Shown one piece after another: positions 39,120 through 52,300 of a stretch of DNA of 64,000 bases; the first letter of the stretch is position 1; the number at the start of each line of letters is the position of its first letter. The DNA is taken from contig NC_135781.1 of the NCBI RefSeq assembly GCF_028453695.1, positions 15,251,640-15,315,639 of the forward strand, given 5' to 3'. The notes beneath the pieces were generated by a model, which was given only the letters and a program-made list of their open reading frames with translations, did no database searches and was not told the DNA's origin. A program made the position numbers and the translations under genes. This DNA comes from Augochlora pura. Taxonomy: Eukaryota > Arthropoda > Insecta > Hymenoptera > Halictidae.

Positions 39120-40245
39120 GACAATGATACCTAACGGAATTCGAGTGGTTCTCCTTCACCTTCACCTTCCTTTCCCTTGCCAATAACCTAATTCTTTGTA
39201 AGATTTAATTTAACGATTTTAGTTTTTGACATCAGAACACTAATTTTTCGTAAATCTGCTGCAACGCCTCATGGTTTGTCTTCCTTTCATTGCGAAGATT
39301 TCGAACAAGTGTTATGATCCGGGTGAAGAATGTTCAACAGTTATAATAATAACAACTATATTTATTATGAGTTATTCGTTTACGCGAGACAACAGTAATT
39401 ATGGAAAATTTCTCGAAGATTCAACGTGGTACATTCGTAAAATACACGGTCCGTTCTTAGAACTCCTGGGTTTTTTCGAGGCCTTTATATATTTTATCGT
39501 AAACCGAAAAAGTGGAGGGGGAGATGACTAGCTCTTGGCTATGGGCTGATTAATTTAAGTTCCGCTTGATTTTTGGACGGGTAACGTATAGAGAAATGAC
39601 GTATTAATCAATAGGTGATTCTACTGCTCTATAATGAGTACTTAAACATCAAAGTATATTTTCTTAGCTGTGAAAGAAATTATGGTCCAAGGGGTTAAAG
39701 ATGGCATGTGACCTGAAATAAATTCACAGATTTATGTATATTATATGTTTCATTCGCAACGATCGAACGTGTTTCTCACGGATCGATATTCGTTTGAGTA
39801 ATTCTTTTGTAGTAATCAATAAGTACTGATAACTGGGACTGTGTGTTATTAAAGTTAGTCGAGTGATTCGAAGCAATGTATTTTAAATTGAAACGTAATT
39901 AAACCCTCGAGATCACTGGTCTAAGTCCGAATAGTTCTCACCACGACCGGAGTAAATATTGAATATTAATTCATCGAGTTTAAATTAAATCAACTGAAGT
40001 GTTGCCCGAATTAATAAGCGCAGAATTTCTGTAAACTTTGAGTGGTCTCGCGCAACCATCGAGAAGTTGTTAAGAACCGAATTCATTCCGTGACAACTAA
40101 TCGCAGATTCATTAAAAACTTGCTAACCTATCGCGAAGAGGCAACTTGCAGAAAGTTTTTGTAAAATTACCCGGTTACGTAGAAGCATGTAAATGACTAA
40201 CATATCTGGATTCCGTCGACCTCATTCAAACAAAATTGATTCGTT
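39120..40245. other. Intergenic spacer and 5' UTR of the GARIN/RasGEF gene
   Basis: AT-rich sequence between the polyadenylation signal of the harmonin-like gene and the ATG of the next gene on the same strand. A short 86-codon plus-strand frame (39271-39531) has no recognisable motif. No TATA box could be assigned with confidence. Confidence 0.5.
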
Positions 40246-43200
40246 ATGCGTTCGTCGCGCGGCACAGTGCGAACTCCTCGTCGTCGATCGAAGAACAACG
40301 ACGTGGAGCACAGTAGGATTCGAAGGCTACTGGCTTCTGAATACACCGACTTCTCAGACGTCATCCTCGTGGAATCTCCATTCGCGGAGACCACGAGGAA
40401 TGGTCGAGGAATTCGCCAAGTTTCTCTCGGTCTTACGCCAACCAAATTGATTATAGCCGCAGACTTTTTCAAAGGCAGAAAATACTTTTGTCCGCATGAT
40501 CTTGACCCGAGCATCGAGAGTTTCGAGCTGATTTCAGTGTACCCTTTACAATGCGTTACCCTGAGCGTGTTCAATAGGCGGCGTCGCAATGCTTTGAAGG
40601 CAAGGTAGAGGTTCGTTAATAACTAAAATCGTTCGATGCGGTGGCCAGTGACGTGCATACCATCTCTAGCAAACACTGCCTAAGAGGTGCATGCTTCTTT
40701 ATAAAAAATTAAGTCCACCAGTGTTTTTACAAAACGAACTGAGTTTAACGAAAGTGTTCAATTCGCTACAGTCAGCAAAGAATCTAGTGAATTTCATCCA
40801 CTTGGTTCATAAAACTAGACAATCTTTCAGTAATTTTATAATTCTTATACGTATATTTTTGTATTTACATACGAGTAAACTGAGTTAACATATACATTGA
40901 TGCACAAGCGAGATTTTTGAGATAAAAAATGGTTCAAAGAAAGTTAAAGAAAGTTAAACACGTTTGGTAGTATTCTTTTCATTTTGAAACTGTAGATTGA
41001 CGTTTTCTCTCTAATTATGAGCTTATACAACCAGATTTATCGATGGAAGGGTACAGTACTACGAACTTGGTGGTATTCAGAAGAGAAAGATTTTTTGGAA
41101 CAAATGGTGCGAAGAGGTAGAAAATTTTCTGGCGAAGAAAAGGGACGGAAGTTCCCTATCTGAAACGACTGCGGCAAGTTCATCGAGCACAACTACTTTA
41201 TATTTGTTGTCTTCGGAGATCGAGATTCAAAAGAAACTCCGAAAAAAAGGCAAGAAAGCAATTTGTAGGTGAGAACGACAGTTTTGATAAAAACCTAGTC
41301 GAATTGGAATTATTCTTATTAGTAACGAACAATTCAGGGTATGGGCGCACTACGGAGGAGCAGGCGACTACATTCTTCCAACGTGGCCACAGAAGGATCT
41401 CTACCTTGGACCCGGTTACAATGATCTAACCAGCGGCGAATATGCACCTGTTCCTGTGCGATTCGCTGGTGCTAGTCTGGACGAAGTAAACAATGAACTG
41501 AAAGATATGTCGCCGGCTAAGTGCGATAGAGTCAGTTTTAGCTGGCCTACGTGTTCCTGTCAGGACAAGAAGAACAAAAATGGTGAACTCTGTGACGTGC
41601 TATTCGTCAGGGACCACAATCGCAGATACTGCAACACAAAAATGTTCTACACAAATTATCCGAGTTGTCCTTGTCAAAGTGTTATCATGGAGGACAAAGT
41701 TGAGAAACTAAATGTATGGTACAAGGACGAGGAAGATGAAGATCCGTCGAGGAAGAACGACGAGGAGGAGGAGGCTAAACTTCCTAAGAAATGTTTAACA
41801 GGAAGAGTATCGCGATTCGGTTTCGGTGTGTCGGAGAAGTGCAATTCGAACTTAGTCCTCACCGAGTGTTATCCCGTGAGACACGGCGCGAGATTCGCCC
41901 AGAACTTCTGCCTCCTAATGGAAAATGCAGTGAAACTCTGGGAGAGCGGAGGAAAAAGTCGTCCCAAGAATTCGAAGCGTCCTAGACACTTCAGACGCTA
42001 TGGACTCTGCACAGCAGCTCATTTTCTGCATTCCCTCGGACCCTGGACCGTTCAGCCTGGAGAACGATGTACTCTTCAGGGACGCAGATCGTTCAGTTTG
42101 GTTACCATTCGTCGCCAGTCTACGGATACAGAACTGAAGCTTCCTGTATCCCGACGTCAGTTGGCCGCCAGTATTTCTTACACAGCTTTGCAGTCCATAA
42201 GCAGCTATGGCTCCATTGGAACCACTGCCAAAGGACGCGTGGTACTATTTTGGACACCAGAGTATTGGTACCGTCCTAGACCAGCTTCTGCTGCTTACAG
42301 GTAGTGATCAAACACGATATCCAAACCGAAATGAAATCTTAAATGTTTTCTTGTAACAGAGAACTGCGGCAACACTTGAACCATCTGAAGACTTACCGAC
42401 AGGAGAAGGAGAAGGAGAAACCGACAAAACGGAACTTCTTTTCTAGAAGGAAAAAGTATCAGTGCGAAGAGGACTCCATCATTGTCGCCGAAGAGAAATC
42501 TAGCTTCTTCGAAAGAATCTTTTCCAGGAGTGGATCTTCCAAAAAAAAAAAACCCAATGATCTTGGAAATGACGACACGGCACAGTTGAGGAGATTATTG
42601 AGAATGGATTTCCGGATTACCATTTGGGATATTGATAGTTCGACTTTAGCTGCGCAGGTGACCCTCATAGATCGCGATCTCTTCGTTCGAATCCCTGCGG
42701 AGGAGATCGAGATCATTGTGTATCAAAGAAGCTCGAAAAATGCACCGAATTTGGCGGCCTGGATAGCTTTCAGTCACCGAATCTCTTGTCTCGTCGCCAG
42801 CGAGATTCTTGCGATTAAAAAGTTAGGTGTCAGGTGTAGAATTATTGCGAGACTCGTGAATGCAGCCAACAAGTGTTTTGCCATGGGAAATTTTCATTCG
42901 TGTAGGTCCATCTTGTCTGGTTTACAATCTCCTGCAATCTACAGGCTACACAGTAGCTGGTCTTACTTGCGCCTTCACCATGCTAATAGGTATGCTATTA
43001 TTTTTGACGTTGGTTATCGTTTTATGTAACTGAAAACTTATTTAACAAAATCCCTGAAATCTGATGGGCTTATTCACCACTGATTCCTTTGGATCGTTCA
43101 TAATCCTGAACCACATATTAATTCTTCAGGTACGAAACTATGGAGCGTCTCTGTAAAATCTACAAGAGTTTGTGTTCCACGTCGTATCGACGAGCCTGGG

Positions 43201-43799
43201 CCAGAGCCGAAAGAAGTCCGCCTGCAATGCCATTCGTCGGAGATCTTCTGATAAAACTTCTCGGCTTTAATAACGCCGACCGTCGTCAGGATTACAATAT
43301 AAACATTTCTTCTGATAAACGTAGAATACGCGAGCATCGTCCGACAGAGACAAGCCCATCGGACGTAACTAAAAGTTTGTCTGATCTGAAAAATAATCCG
43401 GCTATGGAACAGAAACCAGGCATAAGGAGGCGTATTCTCACGGTGTTAACAAGAATGCGGAACAAAAGATACCCTGAAACGGACAACATTGAACAATTGG
43501 AGTTACCGTGGACAACCAGAAAACATGAATTAGCGTGGAAATACTTTTATCAGTGGCGTAACATTCTCCTGAAGCGAAGTATGTTCGCAAAGGAGCATGA
43601 TAGGTTGAGGAACATGGATCCAAGAATGAAACGGGTCTTGAAGGTCGTGTCCTGGTTGACGGATTGTCAGAAACGGGCTCGAGGATATGATTTCTCAGGA
43701 CACTCGTTTACAAGGGAATTTCTATTGAAGTCTAGATATAGAGAGGATAGGGAGAATTTTTTTATTAGTCTCAAATTGGAATCATCGAAGGTAACTTGA
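40246..43799 (+). CDS. GARIN/FAM71-like domain fused to a RasGEF domain, 951 aa
   Basis: Exons 40246-40604, 41035-41268, 41338-42300, 42360-42989 and 43130-43799 join in phase and sum to 952 codons with stop. The ATG has an in-frame TGA just upstream. Residues about 57-155 (PTKLIIAADFF, then YPLQCVTLSVF, GRVQYYEL and W-x2-WCEEVENFL) match the pattern of the GARIN/FAM71 Rab2-interactor domain. A Cys-rich part (residues 260-311, seven Cys including two CxC pairs) and an acidic stretch follow. Residues about 605 to 935 are a RasGEF (CDC25) domain: STLAAQVTLID, NAPNLAAW, FSHRISCLVASEIL, AANKCFAMGNFHSCRSILSGL, RLHSSW, then PFVGDLLIKLL. A 60-70-residue insertion precedes the final helices. It most resembles the RasGEF1 type, which activates Rap/Ras GTPases by GDP release. 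GTPase specificity and tissue are unknown. Confidence 0.8.
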
Positions 43800-43888
43800 A
43801 CGAAATTGTTATCAAATAAGTGGCAAAATGTTATCATTAATGGAAAGATAAAGAGGATGAAATCGTCGACGTCAATAATCGAGATTTC

Positions 43889-43894
43889 AATAAA
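43889..43894 (+). terminator. Candidate polyadenylation signal AATAAA (GARIN/RasGEF gene)
   Basis: AATAAA lies 90 bases after the TGA stop. Further hexamers follow near 44134, so alternative 3' ends are possible. Confidence 0.45.
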
Positions 43895-46373
43895 ATCAAT
43901 CAACTAGAGGTGCATTATATTACATGTATACTAACGACAAGAAAGAAACAGTACAAACCAATGAGTAAATGAAAGAGTCGTAACAGAATTATAAAAATGA
44001 AACAAATTTATATATATGCGTATCCAGTTATACTGATATGCATATACCTTACATGTATATACAGATCGATGGATACACATCACTTGCTGAAACATTCTCT
44101 CTACACGTGCTTTGTACTTGCATACCTATTATCTTGTTAATAAAAATGTCACTTGCACAAACAAGCTGTTTCTGTACGTCCAGTTAGTTAAAAAGGTAAC
44201 AAGTTTCTTCATCATCATTTTATTCCGAACAGAATATATTTATATAATAGTTTCTATACATACATATACACATAACTCTTTTTCTCCATTTCGCACGCAC
44301 ACGCGCTCTTCATCATTTTCTCTCGAATAAAATTCAATCAGTCATGAACTTAACAAATGAGTGTTCGCGATGGGCGGAAGAGTGAATCTTGAACGAAAAG
44401 ATCCATGCCGGATCCTTGACTAGAATACACGCAATCGTCGTATTTACAGTAACAAAATAATCATCGTAGTCAAAGGTAAAAAGAAAAACCAAAAATACGA
44501 ACGAAACAACGAACGGAGTAATCGAACAGCGTAGAACAATTGGGAACAGTCTTTTTCTGGCACGATGCTGAATATGATCCTCCGGCGATCGTTGATTATG
44601 ATCGACAGAAGCGGTGAAGTTTTCATTAACGTTTCTTCTCAAAAATATAATCTACTACTTTCTGAGGGGAGGCTATATTGCGACGTATGGACGCCGACAG
44701 CCTTTTTCATACATCACGTCGACAAGTGTATTTTGTTTACTCAGTACGTATTTTCAAGCGAACCTCCGTCGTTCACTGATCGAAGTGTAATTCTGTGATC
44801 GCCTTACGTATCGCCGGTCGTGCAAACAAGTTTCTTTAACTACTATTTACACGTACCATTCGGAGAACTCGTTGGGAATAATATCTCGCAACGATTTCAT
44901 TCAGGGTAACAAAATATTGAGGACTAGTATTTCCATTCATTATGCCTGTGTTTTTATTTCTTCCGTCCTTCTGTCAACTATTCGATTTTCTATCGATGCT
45001 CATCCGTTCTCACGGTTTGCAGAATTATTAAATGGCCGAACATTATCAACGAAAATTTTGTCATAACAATCTACACACAGTTCTACAGATTATGAAAGTC
45101 GAGATTCTTTTCGGATGAATTCAATAGTCAATAGAAAGATGGAAAAAAAAGTTATATTACTACGTAGAAAATATATAGATAGATACATTTGCTGACGAAT
45201 CGTTTGTTTTATAATAGAAAGAGCAATAGAACTATTGCATTTGCCCAGTGTGCAGAATGTTTCAAATGCGCCGGCTAGAACTGTGCCAACTTTATGAACT
45301 GGCAAAATTCATTGAAAAACAAACAGTCTTAACTGATAAAACGACAAAAAATGAGCTGTTACAAAAGTAATTTATTTTTAGAAAAACCAGCACGCTCGTT
45401 ACAAAATGAACTATTAGTATAATTAATGAACATAAAGAAAGATTTGATTTTCTCTAAAGAATCATATAATCCAATTTCTGTCCCTGAATTAAAATATTAG
45501 CCATTAATTTTGTATTTCTTTAGGCCTGACACTCCTAAAAAATATGACGTTGGTCTTTTCTTAAAAACTAAGAAAGTATAATAATTAAAATCTAATCGAG
45601 GTAACATTTAACATTATTGTTTAGTATTAAATCCGAAACGATTAACCTCAGAACTTACGCTCAAAAATGTTCTGTTTCCTCAATGAGTTCCATCAAAGCG
45701 TGCAACTTCGCGTTCCAGACTTCGAGCTTTGAAACACACTGTACAAGAAACGAATGATTTGCACACGATAGTCGCGATTCGACCACGGAATATTTGGCTC
45801 CTGTTGCGCTATGAATTCGAAGAAAAAACAGTGGGAAAACTGCTGAGCTTCCTAAACTTCAAAGGCAAAAGTGAAATGCGATCACAAATGCACCGCATCA
45901 AAATGCCCGAACGGCAACCACAATTTTGTCACGAACAGTACAATATAATATATAAGGTCTCGGTAGACGAGGTCCGAAGTGTACTATGTACCATAAATAC
46001 AATAAATTCTTGTAGAGTATCAAAAAGAAGTATCTAAGAACGGAGGACCCCACCCTCCGTTCGTGATGATTTAAAAACGAATAAATCGTCGTTTCTGATA
46101 GTCTTGCTAATACTATACGTTCCGAGGCCCATCGTCGATCAAGAATCATGAGCTCTCAATTAGCGGAGAACGAGGCGATGCATTGAATCAGTCGTGAAAC
46201 GTAGACAGGCGTTACGTAGGGCTTGGCAATTAACAATTTTCCTGCTATTCTCTTTTTGTTTCTTCGTGATCTATTCTTTCGTTTTTCTTCATTCTCTGTT
46301 TGATCGGCTTGAGTCAAGGTACCTGTGGTTTATAGTATACGAAGTCGTAGTAGCTCTATAGTTATCGTTAAGA
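43895..46373. other. Convergent interval holding both 3' UTRs
   Basis: This 2.5-kb stretch lies between the plus-strand GARIN/RasGEF gene and the minus-strand flippase, so it should hold the 3' UTRs of both. It is AT-rich. Open frames such as 45729-46037 (+) lack motifs. A 9-bp perfect hairpin sits at 46038-46062. Confidence 0.5.
46038..46062. other. Perfect 9-bp stem hairpin in the flippase 3' UTR region
   Basis: GAACGGAGG (46038-46046) and its exact reverse complement CCTCCGTTC (46054-46062) flank a 7-base loop. It lies about 310 bases downstream of the flippase stop codon on the minus strand, so it would be transcribed in that 3' UTR if the UTR reaches this far. Confidence 0.5.
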
Positions 46374-49300
46374 TTACATGCCGCCGGGTTTCGGAAGATT
46401 TGTGTCGTAAGCTCTGATCACATCCGTCTGGGTCACCGATCCTCCTTCTTCTTGAGAAAATGCAAATCCGTCTGTTTCGCGTAGCATGTGCAATAAGAAA
46501 GAGCGCAACCGATTAGTTTCTGTTATCACAACATAAACAAGTCAGTACGCATGCACAATCTACAGTGGTGAAGTAGTTAATAAACGGGTTAGAATAGTTT
46601 TTAGACAGACTATCAAAACGGGCACAATTTGTTAGACTCCCATCGTTTATACATTAAAAGACGAAAAGAATTTCAACGATCACTTTTTACTTCAATAATA
46701 TTGATTTTTTAAGCCAACAAAGAAACCCCAGTATTTTTGCATAAATTGCAAGAAATTCGATTTAAGCACAAACTAAAAGTTGGATATGATTGGATACATT
46801 ATTGATTAAAATTGTGCCCATCTCTGCTGCCGATAGCTGAAGAAGTTTCTACTCAAATAGTTGTTCTGTTAATTGTTTTCCAGAGGTTTGGAATGAAAGA
46901 GTCTAATAACAAGGAAACTGTACGAACAAATCGTTAGTTTAAACTACAATCAGTATGGACGTATATATACACTTGTAAGACACATAAAATGGTGCATGTG
47001 CGATTATAGTGTAGAATCAATAGCTTGTCGAAGAATCTATTCTTGTTAGAAATAGGCGAAAGCCGTGAACATCGAGGCGCGTGCTTTACGCTGTACTTTG
47101 TTAGAAAGACAAATCAAAAGGTACTACGCGACGAGCTTAGAAAACAGGAAGCATTTCTACAGATCGACTCTCGAAGAGAGTTCCATTTTCTACTACTTCA
47201 CTGGAGGTTTTGTAAGTGAATCATTTTTCGATTCCAGCCCGTCGCTGTGCAGACAAAACAACTTACGTGATAGCTCCACTTCGACATTAACTCTGGAGGC
47301 GGTGTTCGATCGCCTGGAGAAAACGCTTTTTACGTTTTTCAGTAGCCGCGCAGTCTCCGTCAATCTGCAAAGCCGTGCATTCAAACATTTTTTAAAAAAC
47401 TTCGAACGGCCATCAACTGTCCTGATTCGTAACAAATCGCCGTGGAAACTTCATTAATTCGACGGTAAGCAATTGTCACGCAATGCCGTCTCTTGAAAAT
47501 CTATCGGATGACCACTGGTCTATAGTGATACATGCAGTGCGATTCTCTACAAAAGTATGCAGTACAAATTCGCATCGTCCCTTTGGAACGTGATAAGACA
47601 ACAGACAATATCGATGCTCTACACTAAGTTGACAAGCTACTCCCTTTTTTAACAAACTATATCTTCTGTCGATGCTGTAGCTGATTCAACTGAAGATTGC
47701 AGGATTAATTCGAGTACTTATATTTCTATAAATTACTGTATCCGTCAAAACCATGTTGTAAACTCGATAGAAATATTATCCCTTATAAAAAAATTAAATT
47801 TTTCAACATTGCTTAATAAATTCAATAATACATGAAACTTTAGGTATCAGTGATATCAGTAGATTTGGCAATTCTAAAAATCAGTAAAACTTAATAGACG
47901 TTGTTATCAAAGACGCAGTAAATTTTCAGGTTGCAACTTTGAGAAGACATTTGAAATTATTTTTCGAGTGGCATAATCGACGTCCTCTAACAGAAAACCC
48001 AATTTACCATACACCTTGACACAAAAGAGTATCAAATTAGCGTGAAATGCTTGCGGGTGAAGTAAGTGTAGTTAGTATTTGGTTATATTGCGGTGCCCTC
48101 GCAAGCGTAACGTTGAACGACCATGCGGTTTAGCTAGGCGCATTGCTTACACCTGAAAGTGTAAAATTACAGGAGCGGTACGTGTTACGTACTACTGCGG
48201 AATACTTACACCTCGCGAGGTCGGCGATGGCATGCACAGGCCTTCAGAGGATACCGCGAATAAAACATACCAGAAAACCGCATTAACAAACAAATACCAC
48301 TTTGATACCAACAAATGTAGTCAATGTTAAATAAACAAGAGGATTGATTCTCGAGCTAAACAAAGCTTGTACTACTTACAATAACGTTGTTTTAATTTAG
48401 TTGCGCAAGCTTTAGTTCTCAACCAAACTCGGTAATATACAATGATTAAAAAAGATAATAATTTTGCAAATAAAATACTCTTTTATGCGAGCATATGCGC
48501 TATATTTGTTATGGAAGCCTTGGTCTTTAAATAACTATTTACATTTCTACGTAATCGTAATATATCGTTCACACTGCAAAACAATCCTAAACATACTGCA
48601 GGAAAGTGTGTGGACAATGTGCTAGGAGTACAACTACGAACTACAGCATTGCACAAAATATTACGAAATTGAAATCAATCAAAGTACATACAACATAAAT
48701 GATGCATCTGCATATTAGGAACAAAAAGGTGAAAAGGGCTCTCTCTTATCGGTATATATTATTTTAATTCACAAACTGATTTTACTTCTAGTGGGTGGGA
48801 AGAGAAGAAAACATTGTTCATCCCATTTTTATAATAAATATGTAATAGACTTTATACTACATGTATATAAAAACAGTATGATCACAGTAGTTTGCAGTAC
48901 GAATAATAATAGTTCATATGAATACAAATGATGCACATGTGAGAAACATGGGATATCATAGGAAAGTGGAATAAAATTATGGAATGCTTACGAAGTCCTG
49001 TGGTTCAGTAGGAATGTGCAGATTATTTAGGATCATGGAAGTCGGAATGGTGCAGACGAGACGTGCACAGTATGATGGGTGAACCACAAATCACGCGCCG
49101 CGATCACAAATGGGAAGAATCTGATTTTATTTCGTCTTCGCGGCGACCAGACCGAAGTCCAACACCAAATTAACCATCGCCTCTTCCAATATGACTTCGA
49201 CCTCCTGTTGCAATATTTAATATTCTACTCAATGGAATGCGATAAGTATTAATTGTATAATTATTGTTAGTACGATACTAATTGCTATGGTATAATTGAT

Positions 49301-52300
49301 CGTTCTCGCAGAACCAGTCAATTAAAATAAGCAATTTATGAAGCAAGTTATTTCACCAAGGCTAAAAAATATGTATATACCGCTATATGCATGCACTTTT
49401 TTGTTATCACTAAATTAATTTTGTAACGAATGTAACTTTTTGAAAAATCTACATCCAATAAGCCATGCAAGTTAAACGGTAATGAATGGGTCCTCAACAA
49501 ATTTGTCTACCAATATTCCATGCAATGTGTACACTTATTGTTCTGCATTGTAGTTTGATAATTAGCGGCATCGATCGAACCGTTATCTCTAACTTGCAAT
49601 TGCCAGTAGTTAGCTACCGATAGATAGTGGTATCTTTCTGCATGCGTAATATGTTAAATATTAGAGCTTAACACTTTTCTATCACGAAAGTATAGTCATT
49701 AAAGACTGTAGCATGGTATTGTCATTAAAGACTTATAAAGCTAGTTCCACGGCCTAAATCATTAATTTGAGTCGTATCTTAAAATAAGAATGTTTAGTAA
49801 AAAGGAAATGAAAACTTACGAGCTTCTATAATCATGGCTGTTGAATATTTCCCCAGGGTCTGATTTCCTGATCTCGTTTTCTCTAGCTGCCGTAATCACC
49901 GATTTCCAAACTGTATTTTTCACACTGTCAAAAAATATGTTCGATATCATATGAAACACCCGAGAAGTTGAAACGATACTTTCAAAATTAAATTATAGTA
50001 AAAGAACCGATGTACTTTCCTAAGAAATTTTATAAACAAACTCATACTTACGCCTTAACAGTGACATCCAGTAGCAATACTGCTAACGGTATAAGTACCA
50101 AACCCAGCCAAAATACAGGCGAGGAAAACAACATTCTATCATTGCCTAGCATTACAGCTCCCACATTTAATGTAGGCCAAAAGTTACTGAAACAAAATAA
50201 TTGTTACCAATATTTTGAATATTTTGAACACGAGTAAATAAGACCGTATAATTTACCTGTATATAAAAATAAATAAAAACCAAAGTAAAATAGATCCCCA
50301 CGTTGCTAAATGAGTAACCCACGTCCATGAGTTCATGATTAATCCTGCTTTCGCACAAACTGTCACTACAACATACTGTTAACAAGTACAATATAAGACA
50401 TTATCAAGATTTTGGTAAAGAAATTATATTCTTCAGAATTATATAGTTTAAAACTTACGGTGTATACAAAATTTCCCAGAACGATGTAACCACCATTCCT
50501 ACCATGTGACCATATCACACCTTCTTTCAAAGCCAGCAATGACAACCAATAAAGCAAAGATGAATGAATTAAAGCATTCGCAATCCATACCCAAAATACC
50601 TACAAATAAAAATATCATTGAAAGACGTCCCCCACATACGGAAAATAAGAAATAAGAAATTACCATATGTAATTAAGTACCGGTAAATAGTATGTGTTAC
50701 CTTAATGTTAAATGACGCTACCCCAGAATTTCTAGTAGCATATAATCCAGGATGAGCTAAATGAGTTTCTGCAGAACATACTTTATCAAAAAGTCCCATA
50801 GCTAATGGAGGCGCAGCCGTAAATACCTAATAAAATAACTCCGTGTACTTAAGATGTTATACTCTTAACGATAAGTTTTGCTATTATTATACTACTTACA
50901 ACATTGTAAAGACCAATGGACCACCTTTCAAAAAGGATCTGTCCGGACCAGCCGGAATAAATAGCGAACCATAGCTCAATGACGTACAGGCAAATATTCT
51001 TGTAAAATGAATATAATATCAGTTTACACATTCTGCTATAGTTCCATGCACCGTGAACGAACAATAAACGTTTCAGAAAACGAAACTGTGCAATAGAATA
51101 GTCAGAAGCACAAGCTGCTTGAAGACCTTCAACGCCAGAAATTCCTACATATAAAAGAAATCACTATTAAATATTGTATAATTGTTTATCTGTGACGTAA
51201 ACAAGCATATGCGATCTTACCAACGCCAATATGGGCCTTTTGGATCATAGCTACATCATTTGCACCGTCTCCAATTGCAAGAGTTACGGCTTTTTTATTA
51301 CTTGTAATTAAATCAACAACCTAAAAATATATATTGCATATAAAAACAATCAGGTGAAGAATACGTTTAAAATTTCATAGAACGGAAAAACTACCTCAGC
51401 TTTTTGCATTGGCGAAACTCTACAACAAATAACAACTTTGCAAGACGAACATAAATCCAAAAAGTCCATTTTAATATCACAGGATAATGCGAATTCTAAA
51501 GTACTTCCATCTATGACAAGTGCCACCTCATTTTGACATTTTAAATCGATCCCAAAATCAAGACAACGTTGTATTATCACCTCTCTTGTTTTCTAAAAAT
51601 TAATATTAATCAGAACATCGCGAAATATGTAAATGAACGAAAATAAGAGTACTATTTTCCTTACATCTAGAGACTGTTCATTGATAATATACAATGGCAT
51701 TCCATGAGTAATTAATTTACAAGAATATCCAATATTGATAGCAGTTTCCTGTTTATCTCCAGTTAATACCCATACATTAATATCAGCTTGTAAAAGAGCT
51801 TGTATTGTTTCTGGCACCTGGAGAATTAATAATATAACATTATGGCTATTTTTAGAAACATAATTCAATGTGAATTATGTACCTGATCTTGCAATTGATC
51901 CTCAATAGCTGTAGCTCCTAATAATCGTAATTTTGTCTCAATGAGATTAGCAGCATTTTCTACCATTTTTTCACGGTTTCCTAAACTGATTATTGCATTA
52001 TGATAGGTTTCACGCCACCACTGTCAAGGATACAAACAGGTTAGTTCTAATTCACTGTAATTAAATAGAACAAAATAGATACATTACTTGATAAAAATTG
52101 TCAGGGATATCAGCAACAGCAAAACAAAGTGTTCGTAAGCCATCCGTTGCAAACATTTCCAAGTGCTCCAATGTTACATCTCGAAAATCATCTAAACTGA
52201 TTTGTTCCGGATCAGTATTTTCTACAGGTGCTGGACATAATCTCTCGTAAATAACAGAATCAGCTCCTTTACAAAAGAGTTTAATTTTTCCATCCGGTGT

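Noticed and set aside
43292..43623. Minus-strand frames under the RasGEF exon
   Set aside because: They are antisense shadows of the plus-strand coding exon, which carries the domain and correct splice junctions.
45729..46037. 102-codon plus-strand frame in the convergent interval
   Set aside because: No motif and no flanking gene signals; more likely chance in a 3' UTR region.
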